Assembly (NCBI GenBank): GCA_009733775.1
Contig: WOGZ01000040.1
Coordinates: 62,001-126,000 of the forward strand
DNA length: 64,000 bases
Direction: 5' to 3'
From: Alectoria sarmentosa
Taxonomy: Eukaryota; Ascomycota; Lecanoromycetes; Lecanorales; Parmeliaceae
The number at the start of each line of letters is the position of its first letter. Positions within the stretch are counted from its first letter, which is position 1. The translations under genes were made by a program, and so were the position numbers. Below are positions 49,445 to 59,891 of the stretch, in pieces. A model generated the notes under the pieces. It was not told the origin of the DNA. It worked only from the letters and a program-made list of their open reading frames with translations, and made no database searches.

Positions 49445-51470
49445 TTATATAATATCAATAAGTTCATTAATTTTCAAATCTTTTGTGATTATTATATACG
49501 TTGCGTGTTTTGTTAACTTATTTATCAAAACTAAAACAAAATCGTACGTTTTATTAATATATAAATTCTTCATAAATAATAAATTTATAATGAAATTCAA
49601 TATCACAATGTGAAATGAATTCACGTTATTTGATAATATTGATATTAATTCGTTATAAAATTTGTGATAATGAATTCGCACTTTTTGACAATCGAAATAA
49701 ATGCGAACATAATTTGTTATATCGCTTATTATGTTTATTTAATAATATTTGAATTTGATATCTTTCTTAATGCGCTCACGAGAAAAGTGTTTAACATTAA
49801 AATCATCATAATTTATATAAAGAATTTCTTTTTTCGTAATAGAATCGTTAAAAACATAAATTGCGAGATCACGACGTAATAATTCATTTTCATTAATTTT
49901 TTATTTCGAAAGCTCATTTTATTTAATAGCGTATTTTTAATATCACTTTTTATTCGCAACGAAAATATTTTTGCGTTGCAATTTGAATAATTATATAATT
50001 ATCGATTCTCGCAACTTCAAATAAAACTTTTTCGATTTTAAAATCTGATAAATCAAAAATCGAGACGACATCGTAACATTTAAAATATGTGTTTATTTAT
50101 CGAGCATTTTTTCATTTAAATTTATAATTTGAATATTTACGATGATAATATCATTCAATTATTTCGTTAATGCTGCGAATTTAATTATAACAAATACATT
50201 ATTACGTTTTTATAAATCAAATTAATATTCTTAATTGCGAAACTTGTTTCGCAAAATAAAAAAGAAATCATCATTATTATTCTCATTATTATTCGATTTG
50301 ATAATGTTAAATCTCCTTAATAACGCATTCGTAAAATTAAATTTATTTTTACGATATTCGATTATAAAATCAAACGCAATTAATTTCTCAATTCAATGAA
50401 TCTATTTCGCATTAAGTTTTTTTATTATTATAAAATAACGTAAATTATTATAATTTAAAATCACACGAATAAGATATTTATTTTTTTACAAATAATGTTT
50501 TTAATTCTTAAAACTTAACACAATCGTATATAACTTTTTATTATATGTGTTTTAACGAGACTCAATCTTTTTAAACTTATAATTGGAAAACGCAATGAGA
50601 TGTTATTGTTCGTTTTTAATTAATTAATTAAGCATATTATTTATATTTATTTTAAAAACATCGATTTTTATGATAAACGATGTTTTTTAATTATAATGTT
50701 TCAAGATAAATATTATGATGAATATTCGTTTGAGAATCTTAAAAGTCTTACGTGTTTTTTTTATAAATATGAAAAATAATTTAATTTCGCTCTTCTTTGT
50801 TTCGCGCGTGACATTAATTAAAAATGCAATTATTTGCGAAAATTCTTTCACGAATCGACGATAAAAGTTTGCGAAATTCAAAAAGATCAATATGTTTTTA
50901 ACAGATTTTGATTTTGATTATTCAATGATGACTTTAATGCGCGTTGATTTCATTTGAATATTATATTAATTTATAATAAATTTCAAAAAGATAATCTCGT
51001 TGCGATTGAAAACGCATTTCGATAATTTTATATAAAGTCGATGTTTTAATAGCGCGCGCAACATCGTTCGCACGTGTTTTCAATATAAATTTTTCGTTTC
51101 AAAGTAAATTAATACGTTATTCAAATATATCACGCAAAAGACGTCGATATACGATTTGAATATTTTATTTATATATGTTTAAAAGATTACGAAAACATTT
51201 GCGAGATTAAAAAACATTATTTGATACTCAAATTAATCATAGCGAGTTCGAAAAACGATTTTTCACTTATTATCCTTTCGAATCCATATTTTATGATACG
51301 CATTGCGAATATCAATCTTAATAAAATGTTTCGCATATGCGAATCTTTTCAAGGTTTTTGAGAATAACGACAACGAGTAATTATTTTTAATAATCATCTC
51401 GTTGAATTCTTTATAATCGACACATAATCGCAACGAATCATTTGCTTTTTTAACGAATAACATTGACGAA
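49445..51470 (-). pseudogene. Gypsy element B pol remnant
   Basis: On the - strand: RT FVKKANDSLRLCVDYKEFNE and KIDIRNAYHKIWIRKDNK (51463-51263). The catalytic box is now YLNN (51127-51116) in place of YLDD, followed by the RT-RNase H connection FLNFANFYRRFVKEFS (50890-50687). Integrase core TYDFVLVLINKLTKHA (about 49590-49540) retains the Asp but not the usual DR in VDR-TK. Fragmented by stops. Confidence 0.75.
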
Positions 51471-53605
51471 TTAATTTAATTATTTGAAAATCAAATTCAT
51501 TTCTTTTCAAGCGCGTTATTTAAATAATCTTTTATCGCTGCGAGCTCATTATACGATATATTATAAATTAAATCGTCTTTAAATAACTTATTAGATTATA
51601 AATTTATAAAGTGCTTGATTTAATCGTGCGTATTAAAATTATTAAACAATTCTTCTGAAAAGACTTCTGATAAATTCTTAAATTATTTAAACACGTTAAG
51701 GTCGTTTAATTATATGATATCACATCGCACAACCTCATCGTAATTATTTTCATTGTTTTTAAATAAAATTTAATATGAAAATGCGATATACATTTATCTT
51801 ATATTATGCGCAATTGTTACATTAATTAATAACGTAAATAAATTTATATTCATCATTGCGACATTTGCTTGCTTTTCATTATTTATAAAAAAATCGCGAT
51901 AAATTCAAAATTGCTCGCGTTAATGAATGTTCGAATCAACATTATAAATTCAAAAAAAATTAAAAATAAGGTCGTATTCTCGCATGTTTATGATATACAT
52001 TTTTAAGATTTATTTTTGCTTTTTATCTCGATTGTCTGCGAAATCAAATATTAAATTATGCGTTTTATACGAGAATATGCGATGATTATTAATGACACGC
52101 ATCGTTATTAGCACGTATTTAGGTTTAAAAATCTGCGTCTTTTTAATAAAAGATTGCGACATAAAGATTTTCTTATTATCGATGTTCATTAGAATAATCA
52201 TTTCACATTTATTATTTAATATGATAATTTCGTTTTTCAATATTAAAAAGCGAGATCGTCGTTTAATAAATAACGTATTTAATGCTATAGCGACAAGCAT
52301 CAGACTTTATCTTTTTTTTTATCAAAGATTCGATTGCGTGTCTCGTTGTTCGCAACATAATTTAAACAATCAAATAAGTTTTTGAAATGTCTCTTTTATT
52401 AATAATTTCAATATTCAATTTCAATAAAAAAAGACCTTTACTTAATTCTAAAGTCATTATTTTCGAATTTATTTCGCATAAACTTTCGACTTTATAATAT
52501 CGAAAAAGACGAATTCTTTTTTTAATTCTTTTGATTTTTAAAATGTTATTTTTAAGACTTCGCATATTGATTATTACTTTCTTAATAATTTGTTTTGTTA
52601 TTAAAACGAATCTTATTTAAAGCAGATAGCTCTTTTATTCTTCGCAATCTTTATTCGATATTTTAATATTGTTATAATAACGTGATATAAATAATAAATT
52701 GAATAACATTTTTTATTATTTTTAAAGGAATTTTTTTTATCGCCTTATTTCGCAGAGTTTTTATACGTTTCGTATCGATTATATAACGATCTCATTGCGA
52801 TTATAACATGATAAAATAATCGTTGAAATTTGCAATCGATTAATCGTTTTTCATGATAACTTTAATTAATTAACGATCAACATCATAAAATTTGATGATT
52901 AAATTGCGAACTTGATTTAAACATTACTTTTTATATTCATTTTAAATAAATTCATCGATATCACGCAATATAACATCTCGTGCATTTTTTCAAATTTGTT
53001 TTTTAACATCGATTAAGAGAGCAGAAGATCAACGAGTCTTTTTTTCATTTATTCGAAAATCGATATAAGATGTCGAAACGATATAATTCTCGCAATCTCG
53101 AAAAAATATAATCGTCGAATTATAATTATTAAGATGTTGCGTATTAAGCACTTTGATAACGTTTATCTTTTTACGATTTGATTCGCGATAATAATCATTA
53201 TTATATTCGCGACGATATTCTTATGCGTTTTGCATTTCGATTAATTTAAGTTTTTCGATAATTAAATGCTTTTTAATATCAAACTTTAAAAATCGAAAAC
53301 GTTAAATTTGAGTCAAATTTGCGAAATAAAAATCTTCGTTAATAAATGAAGAATTATCAAATGCGATATTTTAACGATTATCGTTTCGATTAACAATGTT
53401 ATTAGAATTCGCATCGATGTTAAAGTTGATATCATGATTGTTTGATTGCGAAATAAGCGTGTTTTGACGAGAATCGTTTATTTGATTAAAAACGTCATTG
53501 ATAATTCGTAATAAAACGTTTCTGCTTCGCAAATCAATAAAATTAATTCGCGAATTATTTATTATAGTTAATTGAACAGTTTTATATAAACGAAATTATT
53601 AAAAT

Positions 53606-53865
53606 TATGAGATAATAAGGTCTTTTTTCAATGAAATTGCGTAATCATTAAATAATTATGAAATTTATAAACGTAATAACGAATTTTAATCGATAAGTTG
53701 TTAAATAAATTAATAATTAAAGAAGAAAAAAAAAGAAAAGGAAATTGCGAGTATTTAAGACTTTTATTAAACATGTTAAGGACGCACCTTAACTGCGTAG
53801 CACGCAGTTTAGTAAACGATTCAAGCGAGCCCTATCAGGCCGCTCTGAGTACTTTCGCCCTTATA
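53606..53865 (-). repeat. Right LTR of gypsy element B (5' LTR of the element)
   Basis: 260 bp. In its outer (right) half it is less AT-converted than the left copy (AGCACGCAG, GAGCCCTATCAGGCCGCTCTGAG). Confidence 0.85.
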
Positions 53866-54865
53866 ATTCCTTCGCATTTTATTTTAATAAATAAACGAAA
53901 TCTTAACGCAGCGATCAATATCACGCTTATTTATCTTATATTCAATATAAAAAAAAGATTTATCGCGAATATAAAAATCATTTTTTTTATAAAAACAAAT
54001 TTTATATAATAAATCGATTATTATTAATTATTAGCGATATTGATTATTAAGTGATAATAAAACAAAATAATTAATAATCAACAATTGTGATTACTAAGCG
54101 ACAATAAATTTATTATTAATAATGTTAATATTGTTACTGATGTTGATATTGTTATTTTATTATATAAAATGTTTATAAAACGTATTAATGAAATTATCAA
54201 ACGCAAACGACGAAGTTGCGATATTTATAATAATCTTAAATCTATATTATAATGAAAAAATTATATATAAAATTAATCATAATGTTATCGTCATCGCATA
54301 ATTAAATTAAATATTTATAAATAAAATAAAAGAAATTATAAAAAAAAAAAAACAAAAAAAAAATTAAACTTTTATATATAATTTAACGCCGCGATGCGAT
54401 GACGAGCGAATATCAAATAACAACGCGCGCTCCAACAACGTCAACGAATGTATATTATTATTATAATGTTTATAAAACACATCGCTTCTCAACTTTATTA
54501 TTATTTTTTAATATAAAAAAAACGAAATCGTTATATTTGAAACATTATTATTCAAGATTAAATAAACGAATATATATAATAAAAAGAGTTTTTTATCGAC
54601 TACGTCGCTTCATTAAAAATGTTTATAATTTAACATTTTAAAAGTATATTATGAAATTAACAACATAGCATAGTTATTGTTATTACTTAACGTTAAAAAA
54701 TTGTTTTATTATAAATTGCAATATTGCGTCGTAAAGACGATAACGTTATAATAACTCTTTTCCCTTATTTCTTTTATAAAATTTGAAATTTTTTTAATGA
54801 ACATTATATAAGATTCTTTTTTCAATATAAATATTTAAGAATTAAGGTTTAAAAAGAGAGGCAAT

Positions 54866-55164
54866 TGTTAAACTGAATAATCGTATACGTTTTATATAAG
54901 ATATACGTTATCGTAACATTATCTTTTATAAATTTTTATAAAAGTTGCAAAATTCAAATTTAATTAAATTAATCTCGCAATTATTCCGCTAATAAGAATA
55001 TTTAATAAACGTATATCTATTTAATATGCTTCGAGATTTTCTTTTATTTTTTAAAGATTAATTTTATCACACAATTTAATCATTAAACTCAATAATAACA
55101 TTACGTTTTTTACATATATTTATTCATCTGCGTTTGTTTAGCGACGTAAATAATACGTTTTACA
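54866..55164 (+). repeat. Right LTR of gypsy element A
   Basis: 299 bp, starts TGTTAAACTGAATAATCG and ends ACGTTTTACA; preceded by a purine tract and followed by the duplication GTTTT. Confidence 0.85.
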
Positions 55165-55899
55165 GTTTTATAAACATTATAAAAGAGTTTAATTCTTAAT
55201 TCGTTATACGTTTTTATTATATTATAATATTTTTCAAATAAATATCGCTTTTAATCAATCAAATAATGAAAACGAGATTTAAATTTCTTTAAAAAACGAT
55301 ATAAACAATAAGTTTAACGACGAAAATAATTTATATAATTATATAAGATTTATATTTACGATAACATCGTTATCACGAATTGAGAAAATTAAAAATATAT
55401 GAAATCTTTCTTTAAAAAAAGAATTCTCGATTATCTTTTTTAATAAAACAATTAACAATAAAGATTCGAGACGTAATAATCTAAGAATTAATTTATAAAG
55501 TTCGTTATTTTAATCAAATATTTAAAAAGATAAAAAAAAACTCATTTTCTTGAATGCGAAAAAAATAATAAATCGCAAAATAACATTTAAGGTCTTTAAA
55601 CAACAAATAAATAAATATGTGTTTATTTTTAAATTATTAAAGCTTTAAATACGATATAATATATCGTAGAAAAACGTATTTATACGTTCGCATTATATAA
55701 AAAAATCGTACGATTTTATAAAGTTTTATATTATATTTAAAACGTTTAAATTAAAGAATTAATTTAAATTTGCGCATGCGATTGTGAAGTTTATTACTTA
55801 TAAATAAATAATTAATAAATCAAATTTACGTGAATGAAAGCATATTATTATTAAGAAAATTATCGTTTTAATATTTAAAAATATATGAAAATTAGTTAT

Positions 55900-57000
55900 A
55901 TTTTTATAAAAACGACGTTTTATTGCGTGCAAATAAATTTTTAAAGTTAAATATAATAATAATAATATTATTAATAAATATAAAATTAAACTCGTAATAA
56001 AAGAATTTATTTAAATTGAAAATATAAACTTTTATAAAATTTATGCGCTCACATTACGATTTAAGTCGTTACGTTTATTTTTCGCGTATATAATATTACA
56101 CAATCTCATTGTAAAATAATTAAATGTAAATAATGTTTATTTTAATAGCGATTTAAATAAAAAGATTTCTATAATGTTATCGTTCAATTATTTATATATT
56201 ATTAATATTAAAAAAAAATACTATTATTATAAAAAGACTTATATAATTTTAAATAATTAACACGAAAATGAAATAAAAAATTCAAATGCGTTATTAAGAA
56301 GATAAGTTTTATAATTATTATTATTAATAATTACATTTTTATTCGAATCTCATATAAAGATATAATGATTATAATTTTATACGTCGATGACATTTTGATT
56401 AAGGTTAAGTTATAAAAGATAATAAATGAAATTAAACGTTAATTATACGCAATCTTTAAGACAAATGAAATTGAACTTATTAATCGCATTTTAAGCATTT
56501 AAATTCATCGTGATTGAAAAAATAAAATATTAATTTTCGAATAATCACAATATGTTATTAAGTTATCAAAAAATAACTTTATAAATTAAATTCATTTCGT
56601 TAACATTTTAATCGATAGATATTATTTAATTGAAATCGCTTAATCGAAAAAAAAACGAATTAATCAAAATCAATATTAATAACGAATAGAAAATCTTATA
56701 ATTTTGATGATTGAAACACGATTTAATTTAACCTTCATTATAAAAAAGCTTAATTAATTTCATTATAATTTAATTATTTATTATATAAATGCAATCAATT
56801 AAGTATTCAAATATATATAAAAAATTAATCAATTAAAATTACGTTATTAATATATAAATAATTTATACGAATTTATAAAGCAATTTATGCGAACGATAAA
56901 GTCGATCGTAAAGTTATTTATAAATTCGTCTTTTTATATAATAATGTTATTTATATATAATATAATCGCAAATAATAAAAATTTATTACGTTAATAATTA
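55900..57000 (+). pseudogene. Copia reverse transcriptase / RNase H remnant
   Basis: Right-hand part of the outer element. LYVDDILI at 56377-56400 is the copia RT catalytic box with both Asp intact. About 500 bp on, ANDKVDRKVIYKFVF aligns with the copia RNase H signature D-D-(R)-S-GY-F. Stops interrupt all frames. Confidence 0.7.
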
Positions 57001-57518
57001 AAATCGAATATATGATTTTAATTGAAAAAGAAAAAATTGTTATATAAGTTATACGATAATTATGAAAATTTCTTTAAGAATTATAATAACGATTTTATTT
57101 AATTATTTAATAATATTAAAGAAAATATTAATTTAATAAAAAATCTTAAATATTATTAACGTATTAAATATATTAATATTTAATATTATTATATTAAATA
57201 ATTAATCGAAGATAAAATTATAAATATAAATTATATTTTGATTAATAAAATGATTGTTAATATATTTATTAAATCGTTAAAATTAAAATTATTCGATCGA
57301 TGTAAACGATTATTAAATATATATAATTATTCAAATGCAAACATAATTATTACGAGAAAAAATATATATATATAATTTAAACGATTTATAAACATTTATT
57401 AATTATTTAATTAATTAATAAATCATATATATATATAATAAACTAAAGACTTTTTAGAAAAATCACATTTATTATTAAACGTATTTTTTTATGTTTTTAA
57501 TGATTAGTGAAGAGAGAA

Positions 57519-57838
57519 TATTGAAAATTTAATGATTTAACATTAATACGAAATAATTAACTTACTTTAAATTGAAATGTGAGTATACGAAGGTTTGAAT
57601 TATTCGCAAATATGAAAACTTCTTTATGCGTTATATGAATTAATATAAGATTCGAAGAAATTCTCTATTGTGCGGGCAAGTATATATTACGTTTTCTCGC
57701 ATATAAATAGATTTCTCCTTATGTTATATAGATTGATCAATCGTATATCACTCAATTGCATACGCACGTGATTAAATAACCCTAGCCTTAACTCAATCCG
57801 GCATCATCTTTCAGCTAGTTGAATCATATTAACAACAA
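57519..57838 (+). repeat. Right LTR of outer copia element
   Basis: 320 bp; the mirror image of the left copy in mutation pattern: the first 200 bp are AT-converted, the last 70 bp (CCTAGCCTTAACTCAATCCGG...) are normal. Confidence 0.88.
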
Positions 57839-58095
57839 TATTCAAATTACTAGCGCCGTTCAGCCCTATCAAGTATAAATCTTGGCAACGGTGAGGTGCT
57901 CCTACATCCGAGACAGTTTTGAGAATATTCAAATCATTGGAGCTACTAAGAGTATCAGATACTATTGGGTCTAATAGGTCATAAGTGACCAATAGAATTA
58001 TGGAGAGTTTGACTGGGCATCCGCTTCTCTTTCGACGCTTTTGACAACGACGTTGACAGTGGTCAAAATCCATCAACGAAAGAGCGCTTGGGTCC

Positions 58096-59836
58096 ATGGA
58101 GGAGAGTGGCCCAACCAAGAGGAAGCGTAAGGGAGGGTTGCGGAGGAAGACAGGTATTCTTATGGCCCCCAAGATCACTCACAATGCTAAAACCTGCCAC
58201 CCAGGATGGTCAGGAGAATCCCTTTGCAAAACTGTGAAAGACCCCAGCTTACCATTCCAGTTTCACATGCAAATCCCGTCATGCCCGCTGTGATGAGAAA
58301 AAACCCATTTGCAGCAACTGTAGGCGCTTGAACCTGCAATGCCGTGCTTCTGAATTCATCGCTCCCTCCGCCTGGTGTGCCGCCATCGAGCCTTCGCTGA
58401 CACGACGACGCATCGACCAGGACCATGAGCCCCCAATGGAGCCGCCTATCTCGACACTGGACGTCTTTAATTCCGGCTTCCGTGGTCCCAGCTCCTCTGA
58501 CATGCCCAAGACCTCTCGTTCTCTCTCACAGGCCTCAGCTCTTTCTATCCCGTCTCCAACGCAACAATCTATCACACCACCCGCAGTTTCACTAACCACA
58601 GAAATGGCCTTCCTCTTGCATACCTATCAGTCAGGCGTCGCGGCCTGGATGGACCTCTTTGATCATTCCTGCACTTACCAACGGGTCGTTCCCCAGCGCA
58701 TGCTATCTTCAGAACTCCTCCTCTACTGCATCTGCGCCTTTACCTCGAAGCACCTCAGCCTTCTAGTGAGCGGCGAGGTTTGGACTCCGATCGCAGGACG
58801 CTACTACGGCGAAGCCTTGCACATGCTAATCGAGCTCTTGGGCAGCACAGCACCCCAGGACGACGTATTAGCAGCCACAATGTTGCTAAGTAGCTATGAA
58901 ATGATTGCCGCGCAGGGCCAAGAGCATCAGCGGCATTTTTACGGGGCGCTGATGCTGATCAAGACGCACGGAATCGATGCTCGCTCAGTGGGACTCGACA
59001 AGGCGAATTTCTGGATATATATCCGGCATGAGATTGTTGTCGCATTGGTGACCGAAAGTAAGCTACTGTTGAGTCCAAAGGACTGGAATGTCGCTTTCCA
59101 AGAGGGCGAGACTCAAGAAGATTTATTGGGGAACCAGCTTTTGTGGTTTCTGGCAAGGGCTATTGATCTAGTATATGCAAAGGACGCTAACACTGGGATG
59201 CCAGTAGCCACAGCGCATGAGAGGAAAGAGTCTCTGCGAGCTGCAGAAACTTGGTTTGACGGGCTGCCTGCCTCTTTCCAAGGGGTCAAGTATGGAGAAG
59301 TGACGGAGGAAGGATTTTCAAAGATATTATTTGCGATCCCTGCTGCTGGTGAGTACAATCACAAGGTCGAAGAGATATTAGTTGACCATTTTCAGCTAGC
59401 GCGATGATGTACTACCACCTCATGCATATCCTGCTTTACGCTGAACCTCACCTCCAGTATCCCTCCAAATCCTTACAGGTAATTGTCTCGGATCTCACTG
59501 TTCCCTTACTGAGCATACGAACAGGTACAATACCATGCAACGCAAATCGCCAGTATAGCTATTTCTCATCTTCCAGACTCTGTCCGATCCTTCTCACAAC
59601 AAGCCCTTTTTTACGGTGAGTCAAGGCAACATTATGCTCTTTATGCTCTTGCCCCTCCATATTGAGCATCCGCCTCGCAGACGGACAGCTAAGCATAAGC
59701 AGCAGCGAAGCATATCCATGGTCTGGCAAGGAAAATCAGGATATGGACTCTTTTAGATGATGTCCAGATACGACTAGGCTTCCATACGCGAAGTAGAGTG
59801 AAGAGATTGCAGGAGCTCGTCGAAAGGGCTCTTTAG
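58096..59836 (+). CDS. Zn(II)2Cys6 regulator, Fungal_trans_2 type, with 4-nt microexon
   Basis: Exon 1 (58096-58153) codes a basic stretch KRKRKGGLRRKT. The zinc finger continues in the exon at 58261: FTCKSRHARCDEKKPICSNC, then RRLNLQC. Joining through GATG (58205-58208) between two introns of 51 and 52 nt gives TGCFTCK, completing CX2CX6CX6CX2CX6C. The body reads LLHTYQSGVAAWMDLFDHSC, ELLLYCICAFTSKHLS, AATMLLSSYEMIAAQGQEHQRHFYGA and WIYIRHEIVVAL, typical of Fungal_trans_2 regulators. Later introns (about 59350-59396, 59483-59531 and 59610-59690) lead to the C-terminal WTLLDDVQIRLGFHTRSRV and the stop at 59834. The exact acceptor of the last intron is uncertain by 3 nt. Starts 258 bp from the transposon stack; faces the sugar transporter tail to tail. 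Confidence 0.8.
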
Positions 59837-59891
59837 AAGAAGATTGATCTATGGTTTTATTGGAATCGAAGTCAGCCAGTCCGGGACCAGC

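Larger units (their letters stand above)
46508..53865 (-). mobile_element. Ty3/gypsy LTR retrotransposon B, nested inside element A
   Basis: 7358 bp between two 260-bp direct repeats (46508-46767 and 53606-53865). The element lies on the - strand: RT frames at 51463-51263 (FVKKANDSLRLCVDYKEFNE) and 50890-50687 (FLNFANFYRRFVKEFSQIIA), integrase at 49681-49445 (INKLTKHATYIIITKD). A purine tract, read on the - strand, lies at 46771-46781 beside its 3' LTR. Interrupts element A between its integrase and its 3' end. Less severely mutated LTR interiors than its internal region. Confidence 0.88.
40462..55164 (+). mobile_element. Ty3/gypsy LTR retrotransposon A, nested inside the copia element
   Basis: Two 299-bp direct repeats (40462-40760 and 54866-55164), flanked by GTTTT, with a purine tract AAAAAGAGAGGCAA just before the right LTR. 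The net length, without element B, is about 7.3 kb. Pol remnants are on the + strand: RT FKKNDELRLYMNYKKLNAI near 42909-42965, YLNNILIYS at 43231-43257, and the integrase core trace SRYGMPNDII near 44835-44865. The insertion is into the integrase-side part of the copia element. Heavily AT-converted. Confidence 0.88.
37407..57838 (+). mobile_element. Ty1/copia LTR retrotransposon, RIP-mutated, with nested insertions
   Basis: Bounded by direct repeats 37407-37725 and 57519-57838, each starting T(G/A)TTG and ending CA, with a 5-bp duplication ATATT. Right after the left LTR is AATTATGAGCTCG, like the half-tRNA-Met primer site of copia elements. A purine tract (GAAGAGAGAA) precedes the right LTR. 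Without the nested elements the length is about 5.7 kb. A protease-like trace WFIDLKITRYITFYKDLF (39202-39255) resembles copia W-DSGATRHIT. Reverse transcriptase LYVDDILI is at 56377-56400 and an RNase H trace near 56875-56960. Orientation +. Stops throughout; no function expected. Confidence 0.9.

Noticed and set aside
39111..54641. Short AT-rich open frames as real genes
   Set aside because: They are low-complexity Ile/Lys/Asn frames; those with any similarity match decayed gag/pol, and the rest are chance frames in AT-rich DNA.
57844..58095. Gene on the minus strand (57804-58178 frame)
   Set aside because: The frame runs through the right LTR end and the regulator's first exon and has no family similarity.
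59345..59407. Apparent frameshift or early stop in the zinc-cluster regulator at 59405
   Set aside because: A GTGAGT...TTTCAG intron of 47 nt (about 59350-59396) joins FAIPAA to ASAMMYYHLMHILLY and restores the frame.
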